DNA of 64,000 bases from Chryseobacterium sp. MA9. GTDB lineage: Bacteria; Bacteroidota; Bacteroidia; Flavobacteriales; Weeksellaceae. Where the stretch lies: positions 1,240,001 to 1,304,000 of the forward strand of contig NZ_CP075170.1 of assembly GCF_024399315.1 (NCBI RefSeq), in the 5' to 3' direction. Positions 8,394-16,891 of the stretch are shown here, one piece after another. The notes beneath the pieces were generated by a model. The model had not been told where the DNA came from. It was given only the letters and a program-made list of their open reading frames with translations, and made no database searches. How positions within the stretch are numbered: the stretch's first letter is position 1; every line of letters starts with the position of its first letter. The position numbers and the translations under genes were made by a program.

Positions 8394-9056
8394 ATGAAGT
8401 TGCTAGGAATAAAAATCATTAAAGTAATCGCTTTATTTTCAGTTTTGATTTTCAGTATTCTCATGCTGAAAACGATTTCTCAGTATACTTCTTTTGATAA
8501 AAACATCGGGTTTCTGGCCTTTAAGCAGCAGGTAGTCGGCAATCCGTATTGGATGGCTTTTTTCTACATTCATATTTTTTCTATAACGCTTTGTCTTCTG
8601 GCTGGTCTTACTCAGTTTTCAAATCGGTTTTTAACTGAAAACAGAGACCTTCATAAGATCATTGGGAAAATATATGTCTACAATATTTTGATCATCAATG
8701 TTCCGGCATGTTTTGTACTGGGACTTTTTTCAAATGGTGGTCTTATCGGGATTACAGGATTTCTGATTCAGGATGTTCTCTGGGCATATCTTACCATTGT
8801 TGCTGTACTTTCCATTAAAAAAGGAAATATCAGCAGACATAGAACTTACATGATTTTAAGCTATGCGGTGACCACCACAGCCATTACTTTCAGAATTGTT
8901 AAAAATATGTTTTATAATGAAACTCGCCATGATTACGAGCTTTTTTACGGCTTGAATGTCTGGGCTGCCCTTTTCATCAACCTTTTCATTGCTTATTTAA
9001 TTCTCAGAAAAGAGGCTTTATTACCTGGAAAAATCAACGGTGGAAAAGAAGATTAA
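8394..9056 (+). CDS. DUF2306 family membrane protein
   Basis: 220-residue inner-membrane protein with six predicted helices (about 9-27, 54-73, 94-112, 116-141, 152-170, 186-204). The pattern LHKIIGKIYVYNI followed by ISRHRTYMILSYAVTTTAIT matches DUF2306, a family with conserved His residues at membrane edges and no established function. The start at 8394 is the first in-frame ATG after the pseudogene. The last 36 bp overlap, tail to tail, the small membrane-protein gene on the other strand. Confidence 0.82.
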   Translation: MKLLGIKIIKVIALFSVLIFSILMLKTISQYTSFDKNIGFLAFKQQVVGNPYWMAFFYIHIFSITLCLLAGLTQFSNRFLTENRDLHKIIGKIYVYNILIINVPACFVLGLFSNGGLIGITGFLIQDVLWAYLTIVAVLSIKKGNISRHRTYMILSYAVTTTAITFRIVKNMFYNETRHDYELFYGLNVWAALFINLFIAYLILRKEALLPGKINGGKED

Positions 9057-9221
9057 AAGACTTAGAAATGAAACCAGAAAAAAAGATGTGATAAATATTA
9101 AAGTGTTAAAAAGTACTTCATACTTGTTACTTCGGGTCCATTTACTGAAAAAACGCATTATAAGATAAGCAATTCCTCCAAAAAAAGCGATAATAAAAAG
9201 AAGAAAAAAATAATATATCAT
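9021..9221 (-). CDS. Small two-helix membrane protein
   Basis: 66-residue protein made almost entirely of two hydrophobic segments (about residues 2-22 and 38-60) joined by a basic loop, FFSKWTRSNKYE. It has a hydrophobicity pattern expected of a real membrane protein. It overlaps the 3' end of the DUF2306 gene convergently by 36 bp. I do not recognise a family. A chance reading frame is possible, since AT-rich DNA readily encodes Phe/Ile/Leu runs. Confidence 0.5.
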   Translation of the reverse strand: MIYYFFLLFIIAFFGGIAYLIMRFFSKWTRSNKYEVLFNTLIFITSFFLVSFLSLLIFFSTVDFSR

Positions 9222-9305
9222 GATTTCGTGTTAATTTGTGTAAATCTATTATTTTAAATCTAAAAAAACAATCAATAACAGTAACAACAGGCTTACAAAT
9301 AACCT

Positions 9306-9313
9306 TAATTTTG
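9306..9313 (+). promoter_or_regulatory. -7 promoter element of the VOC gene
   Basis: TAATTTTG matches TAnnTTTG and lies 28 nt before the ATG at 9341. Confidence 0.5.
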
Positions 9314-9340
9314 ATTGGAATTGATCCTTAGAATTAATTT

Positions 9341-9721
9341 ATGGAAATAAAGAACCTTGACCACCTTGTCCTCACTGTGACAGATATTGATAAGACTATT
9401 GAATTTTATACCCATGTGATGGGATTTGAAGCAGTAACTTTTGGAGACAACAGAAAAGCATTGATTTTTGGAAATCAAAAGATCAATCTTCATCAGAAAG
9501 GACATGAATTTGAGCCTAAAGCAGAACGTCCTACCACTGGTTCTGCAGACCTTTGTTTTATTGCACAAACAGACATTCATGATGTAATGGAAGAGCTCAG
9601 ACAGAAAAATGTAGAAATCATTGAAGGGATTGTAGACAGAACCGGAGCTGTAGGAAAAATCAAATCGGTTTACTTCCGAGATCCGGATCAGAATCTTATT
9701 GAAGTAAGTAACTATTATTAG
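9341..9721 (+). CDS. VOC family (glyoxalase-like) metalloenzyme
   Basis: 126-residue vicinal-oxygen-chelate protein with two beta-alpha-beta-beta-beta modules. It starts MEIKNLDHLVLTVTDIDKTI, has INLHQKGHEFEPKA in the middle, and ends YFRDPDQNLIEVSNYY. His8, His51 and Glu121 sit where metal ligands are expected. The closest remembered relatives are the virulence-protein STM3117/YaeR-like VOC proteins. The substrate is unknown. It is a single-gene unit with its own promoter. Confidence 0.85.
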   Translation: MEIKNLDHLVLTVTDIDKTIEFYTHVMGFEAVTFGDNRKALIFGNQKINLHQKGHEFEPKAERPTTGSADLCFIAQTDIHDVMEELRQKNVEIIEGIVDRTGAVGKIKSVYFRDPDQNLIEVSNYY

Positions 9722-9880
9722 GTAAAAAATATACTCTGTTTTAGTTTTTCTTTACCCGTTTTTTAGTGTTTTATTCCTTCAGTTTTGCAAAAAATAAAAT
9801 GCAGGTAGAAAATCTTTATAAAATATGGGAAATCTATTGAGAAAATCTATTTAATTCTTTAGATTTTGAATTTAAAGCCT

Positions 9881-9888
9881 TAATTTTG
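9881..9888 (+). promoter_or_regulatory. -7 promoter element of the gene at 9933
   Basis: TAATTTTG followed by CACC; the same TTAATTTTGCACC string precedes the J-domain/KTSC gene near 11898. Confidence 0.5.
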
Positions 9889-9932
9889 CACCGAAATTCA
9901 GAAAAATTCGGATTCTTTCAGAACTTATGTGC

Positions 9933-10697
9933 ATGAAAAAAATGATGATCGGGCTTACATTGGCCTTATCCATTACTATATGGGGGCAAAAAGCTCCAGC
10001 AAAAACAAACAATCTGACACCTTATAGTTATCAGACTTTCAATTGTGACAATAAAGGATATTTTGATTCGGCTAAATATAAAAAAGAAGAAATAGACGGA
10101 GTCAATAAGCTTTTGTATCAGTTCAATGGAGTTGTATTTGATACCCGCCCTGTTTTTAAACTTTCCCAGCTTGAAGAAATCCGTCAAAACAGAGAAGCTT
10201 ACTTACAGGACCTTGAAAAGCAGTACGAGGAAAAGAAAAAGGAATTATACAGCATTAAAGTCATTGATCTTCCCAGATGGAAAAAATTAATGGAAAATAC
10301 CATTGATTCTTTTGAAAATGAATACCAGCTGAATAAAGAAGAAATACTGGCTTATTCTGATCCTTCCACCCTTAAAAACAGTAAATATTACAATACCTGC
10401 AGAGAACAGATTGACGCGATATCCTCTCCGGACAGAGAAAAGATGTTTGCTGCATGGAAAAATTACACTGAACTTAAGAGTAAAAACAATGCTGATCCGA
10501 AAAGTGTAATGGCAAGATTTGATGCCAAAATGAATGATCCGCAAAAAGAAGATTATGCACTGATAGACCTGATTGGCCTTGGCTTTCACAACTGTGCCAA
10601 CAGCAGCTTCAGACAGAAGCGTGAAGATGAGGTAACATCTTACAAGGATTTTGATAAGATTTTTACAAAGCTGAAAAGAACTTGTGATGAGCCATAG
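9933..10697 (+). CDS. Secreted protein of unknown function, helix-rich
   Basis: 254 residues from the ATG at 9933, chosen over the ATG at 9927 because it gives a cleaner signal peptide (MKKMMIGLTLALSITIWGQ). The mature part is charged and helical, with a probable coiled coil at LEEIRQNREAYLQDLEKQYE and following EKKKEL. Cysteines fall in FNCDNKG, NTCREQ, HNCANSS and RTCDEP, so up to two disulfides are possible in the periplasm. No domain is recognised. It is a single-gene unit ending in a terminator. Confidence 0.75.
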   Translation: MKKMMIGLTLALSITIWGQKAPAKTNNLTPYSYQTFNCDNKGYFDSAKYKKEEIDGVNKLLYQFNGVVFDTRPVFKLSQLEEIRQNREAYLQDLEKQYEEKKKELYSIKVIDLPRWKKLMENTIDSFENEYQLNKEEILAYSDPSTLKNSKYYNTCREQIDAISSPDREKMFAAWKNYTELKSKNNADPKSVMARFDAKMNDPQKEDYALIDLIGLGFHNCANSSFRQKREDEVTSYKDFDKIFTKLKRTCDEP

Positions 10698-10740
10698 GCT
10701 GATTAAAAGATTGAAACATTTAATTATAAAAAAATATAAC

Positions 10741-10770
10741 AGCAGTACTCAGATTGGGTACTGCTTTTTA
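10741..10770 (+). terminator. Rho-independent terminator
   Basis: AGCAGTAC / GTACTGCT perfect 8-bp stem, 9-nt loop, then a T run. Confidence 0.85.
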
Positions 10771-10884
10771 TTTGCAAAGTTCTACAGAGAACAGTTAAGG
10801 AATGGTTAAAGGAGGGTTAATGGCTGGTTATTCCTTTGGGAAATTGCTCATTACCTCTATTTTCGTACTTCTAAAAACAATTCC

Positions 10885-11781
10885 ATGAAACTGATTATTA
10901 TTTTTCTGATATTGCTATTTTCTTTAGCAGTATCAGCTCAAAAGACACCTACTATCCTTCCTTTTTCTCTGGAAAACAATTCCATTTATGTGTATTGTAA
11001 AGTCAATAAAACTGACAGTATAAAGTTCCTGTTTGATACAGGTGCCGATGGTTCTGTCATCAATATCAATGCAAAGAAAAAAGTACCGTTGAAAATTGAC
11101 GGACAGTCTGAAAATAAAGGATCAAACGGGGTAAATTCCGTTGATTACAGCAATCACAATACAGTACAGTTTGGAAACATTCAGAAAAACGATATACAGT
11201 TTACTCTTATTCCCTATGGTTCTGCTGATTTTGACGGAGTTTTCGGAACTGATCTGATGAAAGGGAAAATCATTGAAATTGATTATCATCAAAATAAAAT
11301 CCGCTTTCATGAAGAAAATAACCTGTCTATTGACTTAGCAGGATATGAGAAAGTAAAGCTTCATATGATTGGCAACTACCCCGCTGTAGAAAGCAGTATA
11401 ATAGTGAATGGCAAAGAATATTCAGGATTCTTCGGGCTTGACAGCGGAGCGGATGATGTGCTTACAATAGCTTCTCCTTTTGCAAAAAGTAATGAGTTGG
11501 TAAAAATTATGAAAACCATAGGCAAAGCTACAGCAAGAGGTTCTGATGGTTCTATATACGAAATGCCTGTGGTTCTTTGTCCGGCTGTCCAATTCGCCCA
11601 AAAATATCTTTATAACCTCCCGATTACACTTTCTGCCTCTACAGAAGGAATTGATGCTACCGAAAAAATGGCGGGATTTTTTGGCAATCAGTTTTTAAAA
11701 AGATTCAATACCGTCATTGATTTTAAGAACGGATTTATTTATTTTAAACTGAATAAAAATCTGTATTCGGAGTTTAATTAA
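10885..11781 (+). CDS. Exported retropepsin-like aspartic protease with two catalytic motifs
   Basis: 298 residues with a signal peptide (MKLIIIFLILLFSLAVSAQ). Two copies of a pepsin-type half are visible: FLFDTGADGSV (D51-T-G) followed by GVFGTDLMKGKIIEIDYHQN, and GFFGLDSGADDVL (D186-S-G) followed by GFFGNQFLKRFNTVIDFKNG. Each half has the catalytic Asp loop and a downstream hydrophobic-Gly motif. The protein could therefore form an active site within one chain, as in pepsin. Bacterial homologues are usually annotated only as aspartyl protease family; substrates are unknown. It is a single-gene unit. Confidence 0.85.
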   Translation: MKLIIIFLILLFSLAVSAQKTPTILPFSLENNSIYVYCKVNKTDSIKFLFDTGADGSVININAKKKVPLKIDGQSENKGSNGVNSVDYSNHNTVQFGNIQKNDIQFTLIPYGSADFDGVFGTDLMKGKIIEIDYHQNKIRFHEENNLSIDLAGYEKVKLHMIGNYPAVESSIIVNGKEYSGFFGLDSGADDVLTIASPFAKSNELVKIMKTIGKATARGSDGSIYEMPVVLCPAVQFAQKYLYNLPITLSASTEGIDATEKMAGFFGNQFLKRFNTVIDFKNGFIYFKLNKNLYSEFN

Positions 11782-11897
11782 CTGTAAGGGTTAACTATAC
11801 ACATTCTATCCGTCTGAAGCTATGATATTTTTTCCACCCCGCATTCCGCGAAATAAATTAATAATGAATAAGTTATGGTTTTTTAAATATAATTGCT

Positions 11898-11905
11898 TAA
11901 TTTTG
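11898..11905 (+). promoter_or_regulatory. -7 promoter element of the J-domain/KTSC gene
   Basis: TAATTTTG, exact TAnnTTTG match, 23 nt before the ATG at 11929. Confidence 0.5.
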
Positions 11906-11928
11906 CACCCCGAAAATAAGGGTTAGAT

Positions 11929-12375
11929 ATGAAAAAAATTGGTGAGCACAGAACGCTTCTTGGAGTAGATAAAAATGTTACTTTAAAAGAATTAAAGACT
12001 ATTTACAGAAATGTGATGAAAGATACACATCCTGATAAATTCATTAATGATGAATCCGGAAAAATAGAAGCTGAAGAAAAAAGCAAGTCTGTGATTGAAG
12101 CATATCATTTTTTGGTAAGTATCAATTCTGAGACGCAGGAAAAATATAAAGAAGAATATACAGAAACCATTACAAAATCTAACATTCAGGATTTTTATCT
12201 TGAAAAGTCGATTTTAACGGTTCAGCATCTGAACGGAAATATGTATGAGTACATGGGAGTTCCTAAAAATACTTATATCAAAATGATCAACGCTGATTCA
12301 CCAAGCCGTTTTGCAAGAAGACACATCTATGGAAACTTTATCTACAGAAAGTCCGGAGAGGCTATGGCAGATTAA
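11929..12375 (+). CDS. J-domain and KTSC domain fusion protein
   Basis: 148 residues in two parts. Residues 5-65 are a DnaJ-like domain: TLLGVDKNVTLKELKTIYRN then MKDTHPDKF, with the His-Pro-Asp triad at 34-36 needed to stimulate DnaK. Residues about 92-142 are a KTSC domain: SILTVQHLNGNMYEYMGVPK, then SPSRFARRHIYGNFIYRK. KTSC domains occur alone or fused, and their role is not established; some sit next to RNA-related proteins. The fusion suggests a co-chaperone that delivers DnaK to whatever KTSC binds, which is inference. It ends in a strong bidirectional terminator. Confidence 0.85.
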   Translation: MKKIGEHRTLLGVDKNVTLKELKTIYRNVMKDTHPDKFINDESGKIEAEEKSKSVIEAYHFLVSINSETQEKYKEEYTETITKSNIQDFYLEKSILTVQHLNGNMYEYMGVPKNTYIKMINADSPSRFARRHIYGNFIYRKSGEAMAD

Positions 12376-12392
12376 TTTTTACGATACAATAT

Positions 12393-12426
12393 AAAAAGGC
12401 TTCCGGTATACATCGGAAGCCTTTTT
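12393..12426. terminator. Bidirectional terminator
   Basis: AAAAAGGCTTCCG ... CGGAAGCCTTTTT hairpin between convergent genes. Confidence 0.88.
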
Positions 12427-12449
12427 ATTACCGAAACTCCCAATGTATT

Positions 12450-13520
12450 TTATCTCTTTTGAAATACCTTTTTATGGGTTCCGTCTTCATATTCCAGAAT
12501 GATTATCTGATCTTTAGTATTAGGAGATATTTTCTTCCCTGATATATCATAAACATTCTTTATTTTCTTGCTTTTGATTTTATCCAAACTTTCACTTGTT
12601 GATAATGTTGACATAGGAGTAGTGGCTACCATATCTCCTAAAAAATAGTAAGGTCCCCAAAAAAGATGGGTTAAGCTTTCAGCAGATGTACCGATATTGA
12701 ATTTTAGCAACTTGATTTCATTCTGCGAACTTATGGTACCTACAAGTTCGTTGGTAACTCCCAGGAAACATAAATTACTGATTCCTTCATCCACCTCTGT
12801 AAAGGTTGTGGAAAGCACATTAGAACCAACAAGGTTCCCAGTGGATAATTGATAAGATTCTATAGTAAACACTATATTTCCTGAAACGGTATTCTGCTTC
12901 GTAATATAAAGCTTCTGATTTACAGGTACAATACTGCTATAACTTGCCGAAGGTAAATTGAATGATGTTTCACTTCCTGTTGTAATGTTATATTTAACAA
13001 TTTTACTATTCACCAAAAGTACAAGTTCGTTGGTTTCCTGGCAAAAGGCAAAATCCGAAAAACCACTAAGGGAAGGCGTTGTATAAATATGTTCAGAAAC
13101 AAAATTTCCTGTTAGTTTATCAAATTCACACACAGAAACAATATTGGAAGAACTTTCTTTAACGGCAAATAATCTTCCATTAGCAATGGCAACGTTTACA
13201 TACAGTTCACCACTATTGGTAGGCCAAGGTAAATATAAGGATGAAAATGTATCATTTCCAACATTATATTTACCCAGTACATTCAAGCTTGAATTAAGAG
13301 TAAAAATCATATTGGAAGAAGGATCGAATGATGCACTGCCAATATTTGAACTCCCATTGCTGAACAAATAGTTTGATGACATTTGTGCCCCGCTGCTATT
13401 ATTCAGTTTATTCATATAATCGTACATGACGTTATTAGAATAACTTGACATTGTACAATATAAGTTCTGCGCGCCCATGTTAGTGCAATACAATAAAGAT
13501 AGCAAAATTAATTTTTTCAT
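12450..13520 (-). CDS. Secreted protein with T9SS-like C-terminal domain
   Basis: 356 residues with a signal peptide (MKKLILLSLLYCTNMGAQ). The middle alternates Ser/Asn-rich strands (ASFDPSSNMIFTLNSSLNVL, FCQETNELVLLVNSKIVKYN, LCFLGVTNELVGTISSQNEI). These look like blades of a beta-propeller. The last 40 residues, KIKNVYDISGKKISPNTKDQ then IIILEYEDGTHKKVFQKR, resemble a degenerate type A T9SS sorting domain, so the protein is probably delivered to the cell surface. It is a single-gene unit opposed to the J-domain gene. Ligand or activity is unknown. Confidence 0.75.
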   Translation of the reverse strand: MKKLILLSLLYCTNMGAQNLYCTMSSYSNNVMYDYMNKLNNSSGAQMSSNYLFSNGSSNIGSASFDPSSNMIFTLNSSLNVLGKYNVGNDTFSSLYLPWPTNSGELYVNVAIANGRLFAVKESSSNIVSVCEFDKLTGNFVSEHIYTTPSLSGFSDFAFCQETNELVLLVNSKIVKYNITTGSETSFNLPSASYSSIVPVNQKLYITKQNTVSGNIVFTIESYQLSTGNLVGSNVLSTTFTEVDEGISNLCFLGVTNELVGTISSQNEIKLLKFNIGTSAESLTHLFWGPYYFLGDMVATTPMSTLSTSESLDKIKSKKIKNVYDISGKKISPNTKDQIIILEYEDGTHKKVFQKR

Positions 13521-13640
13521 TTGTGTTTATAATTTTTTATAGGTTTTTCGAAATCTGCCTAAGAATGTTTCCAAAATGAAAACATTGGATGGCAAATATA
13601 GTTTAAAAATAACGATTAGAAAGCACCGGGATTTACAAAT

Positions 13641-13675
13641 AAAAAAAGCGCCTCAGAAATTCTGAGGCGCTTTTG
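13641..13675 (-). terminator. Terminator of the RND efflux operon
   Basis: GCGCCTCAGA / TCTGAGGCGC, a perfect 10-bp stem with a 3-nt loop, followed by seven Ts on the minus strand. Confidence 0.9.
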
Positions 13676-13695
13676 GTTAATTAAAGGCTTAACTT

Positions 13696-16600
13696 TTATT
13701 TATCTAAATGCTTAGGAGTAAATCCGTCCTCATTCAGTTCTCTGTGTACGTAATCTGCTTTCATTTCAGCTTCATAGTCTACTTTAGTATCTTTACCCAT
13801 TCTGCGTAGAACAGAGTCAAACAGAGAGTAAACTACCGGTACAATGATCAAGGTAAGGAATAGAGACGATGTCAAACCACCGATTACTACCCATGCAAGA
13901 CCTTTATTCATCTCAGCTCCTGCACCTGTTGCCAATGCAATTGGTAACATACCGAAGATCATCGCAATCGTTGTCATCAGGATCGGACGTAGACGGGCGT
14001 GGTTAGCTTGTACCAAAGCATCATGAGTATTAGCTCCAGCTGCCTTTCTTGCATTCGTAAAGTCAACGATAAGGATCGCATTCTTCGCTACCAAACCAAT
14101 CAACATGATCATCCCTAACATGGTGAAGATGTTTAGTGAGTTTGCAGTTAATGCAAGGATCACCATTACTCCGATCATCGCTAACGGGATTGAGAACAAT
14201 ACCACGAAAGGATATACGAAACTGTCATATAGCGAAACCATTACCAGGTATACCAATACGATAGCTGCTAATAAAGCAATTCCTAAAGTACCGAAACCTT
14301 CCTGCTGGTTTTCCATATCTCCACTCCAGATGTATTCTACTCCAATAGGTTTTTTGTTGCTGTTCATGAACTGGTTTGCCCACTCATTAGCTACGTCCCC
14401 TACCGGTCTACCTACTGCTTTTGCTCTTACTTTTACCGAAGGAGATTTATCTCTACGTTCAAGCAAACTCGGTCCTGAACCCATTTTTACCTCAGCAAAC
14501 TGGCTTAGACGAACCTGCTGCCCCTGAGGGTTTGTAAACATAAGGTTTTTAACATCATCAATGGATTGTCTGTTGACATCTCCAAAACGGATATTAATAT
14601 CATATTCATATTCTCCGGCTCTGAATTTTCCATCAGTGTTTCCGTTGAATGCAGTCTGCATTGTCTGTCCTACACTTGAAAGATTTAAACCTAGAGAAGA
14701 CATTTTATCTCTGTCAATACTTACCTGAACTTCCGGGCTACCTGTATCTGTAGATAATTCTGCATCCACAGCTCCAGGAACTTTTTTCAATAGTTCTAAG
14801 ATTCTTGTTGCTTCCTTTACAGCTGTTTCGTTATCCGGTCCTGTTACCACCATTTCAATAGGAGCATTTTCAGCACCCATGATACCAATTGGAGCAGTTT
14901 TGAATTCAACTCCTGTGAATTTCTCTTCTAACTGTCTTTTTATTTTCGCAGCTTTGATGTTGGTGCTTTCAGAACGCTCAGATTTATCTGTTAAGTTTAC
15001 CTGAACCTCAGACTGGTAAGTTGTTGCCTGCGCTCCACCAAAACCTGTAGACTGCTGTCCAACGGTTGTAATAAGGTCTACAACATCTTTATCGTTTCTT
15101 AAGAACTTCTCAACATCTAATGTTAATTGGTTTGTTTTTTCAACGGTTGCATCTTTTGATAATTCCATTTGTACCAGGAACTGACCACGGTCGATTGGCG
15201 GGAAGAATTCACCTCCAATGAATCCGAATGCTACCAGCATGAATGAACTGATTAAGACAATGAACGTGATCACTACCGTTGAGATTCTTCTTAATGTCGT
15301 TTTCAGACACCATTCAAGGATACCGGTGATCCAGTGTGTAAACTTGTCAATTAATCCTTCAAACCAAAGAATGAATTTCTCAAACCAGTTTTTACCTGTT
15401 AAATGTTCCAGTTTACCGAATCTTGATGATAGCCAAGGAATGATGGTAAATGAAGCTAATAATGATAACAGGGTTGCAATAACTACCGTGACGCAGAACT
15501 GTGCCAGGATATTTGCTACCAGACCCGAACTCATCGCAATTGGTAAGAATACCACCACAATTACCAATGTAATCGCAGCAACGGTAAATCCGATCTCTGA
15601 AGCTCCGTCATAAGCTGCTCTGATCTTACTTTTACCCATCTCCATGTGACGGTAAATGTTTTCCAGTACTACAATCGCGTCATCCACCAGGATACCTACC
15701 ACAAGGGATAGCCCCAGTAAACTCATCAGGTTCAAAGTATATCCCATTAAGTTCATTCCGATGAACGCTGCCACCAATGAAGCAGGGATAGAAACCATTA
15801 CGATAAACGCGTTTCTGATACTGTGAAGGAATAATAACATCACAATTGCCACAAGGATAATCGCTAAGAATAAGTCGAAAATAACGTGGTTGGCTGATTC
15901 AAGGGTAAATTCTGTAGTATCGTTTACAATTTTTACTTTTACACCCTGAACTTTATATGCTTCTTCTACTGTTTTAATTGTTTTCTGAACACTTTCAGAT
16001 ACTGCTACCGCATTCGCATCAGATTGTTTTTTAACCTGCATCAAAATGGTCGGAAACTGATTGAATCTCGCTACTTTTTCAACATCTTTCTGAGAGTCAA
16101 AAACTGTTGCAATATCAGACAAACGTACCTGTGCTCCATTTTTATTGGAAACTACAAGATTGTTCATTTCTTCAGTAGACTTATACTTTCCTGACAGCCT
16201 GATCGTAGATTTTGTTGTTCTCGTTTTCAAACTCCCTGTTGGGAAGTCAAGGTTTGATGAAAGAATTGACTGTTGTACGTCTCCAATTGAAAGTCCGTAC
16301 CCCTGTAATTTTTTCTCATCCAGATTCACCTGAATTTCTCTTTCCTGTCCACCTACAAGGTCAACCTGAGCTACACCATTTACACGGGAGAAAATAGGTT
16401 CTATCTTTTTATCCAATAAGTCGTAAAGGTCTTTACTATTTAATTTATCAGATGAAATACTCATCGTGATAATTGGTAGATCATCTAAAGAGAATTTGTT
16501 CAGAGAGGGCGCTTTCACATCGTCCGGAAGGTCTGCAAGGATGGCATTTACCTTTCTCTGGGCATCATTCAAGGCGTAGTCTACATCGGCCCCATCGTTC

Positions 16601-16884
16601 AGCTGAACCATGATTACGGATAAACTCTCATATGAAGAAGATTCTACTTTTTTTACGTTTTCCAGGGAACCTACGGCATCTTCAATCTTTCGGGTCACAG
16701 ATGTTTCCACCTCTGCAGGGGAAGCTCCCGGATATACCGTAGATATTGTTACCATGTTGGTTTCAAACTTCGGAATCAATTCGTATCCCATGAGCGTATA
16801 ACTCAGGATACCTCCCAGCGTCAGAATTGTAAATAATACAATTACCAGCGAGGGTCTTTTAATCGATATTTCTGCTAACTTCAT
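13696..16884 (-). CDS. RND multidrug efflux permease (AcrB/MexB type)
   Basis: 1062-residue inner-membrane proton/drug antiporter, the pump of a tripartite efflux system. It starts MKLAEISIKRPSLVIVLFTI and shows the doubled RND layout: one helix, a large periplasmic loop, six helices, then a repeat. Proton-relay residues are visible in GLSLVVGILVDDAIVVLENI (Asp-Asp) and in LIGLVAKNAILIVDF (Lys). This marks the HAE1 drug branch rather than SecDF. It is the last gene of tetR-tolC-adaptor-RND, starting 7 bp after the adaptor's stop codon. The substrate range cannot be read from sequence. Confidence 0.95.
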   Translation of the reverse strand: MKLAEISIKRPSLVIVLFTILTLGGILSYTLMGYELIPKFETNMVTISTVYPGASPAEVETSVTRKIEDAVGSLENVKKVESSSYESLSVIMVQLNDGADVDYALNDAQRKVNAILADLPDDVKAPSLNKFSLDDLPIITMSISSDKLNSKDLYDLLDKKIEPIFSRVNGVAQVDLVGGQEREIQVNLDEKKLQGYGLSIGDVQQSILSSNLDFPTGSLKTRTTKSTIRLSGKYKSTEEMNNLVVSNKNGAQVRLSDIATVFDSQKDVEKVARFNQFPTILMQVKKQSDANAVAVSESVQKTIKTVEEAYKVQGVKVKIVNDTTEFTLESANHVIFDLFLAIILVAIVMLLFLHSIRNAFIVMVSIPASLVAAFIGMNLMGYTLNLMSLLGLSLVVGILVDDAIVVLENIYRHMEMGKSKIRAAYDGASEIGFTVAAITLVIVVVFLPIAMSSGLVANILAQFCVTVVIATLLSLLASFTIIPWLSSRFGKLEHLTGKNWFEKFILWFEGLIDKFTHWITGILEWCLKTTLRRISTVVITFIVLISSFMLVAFGFIGGEFFPPIDRGQFLVQMELSKDATVEKTNQLTLDVEKFLRNDKDVVDLITTVGQQSTGFGGAQATTYQSEVQVNLTDKSERSESTNIKAAKIKRQLEEKFTGVEFKTAPIGIMGAENAPIEMVVTGPDNETAVKEATRILELLKKVPGAVDAELSTDTGSPEVQVSIDRDKMSSLGLNLSSVGQTMQTAFNGNTDGKFRAGEYEYDINIRFGDVNRQSIDDVKNLMFTNPQGQQVRLSQFAEVKMGSGPSLLERRDKSPSVKVRAKAVGRPVGDVANEWANQFMNSNKKPIGVEYIWSGDMENQQEGFGTLGIALLAAIVLVYLVMVSLYDSFVYPFVVLFSIPLAMIGVMVILALTANSLNIFTMLGMIMLIGLVAKNAILIVDFTNARKAAGANTHDALVQANHARLRPILMTTIAMIFGMLPIALATGAGAEMNKGLAWVVIGGLTSSLFLTLIIVPVVYSLFDSVLRRMGKDTKVDYEAEMKADYVHRELNEDGFTPKHLDK

Positions 16885-16891
16885 AGATCTA

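Noticed and set aside
14105..15613. Plus-strand reading frames opposite the RND pump gene
   Set aside because: Antisense shadows; the minus-strand pump is intact and full length.
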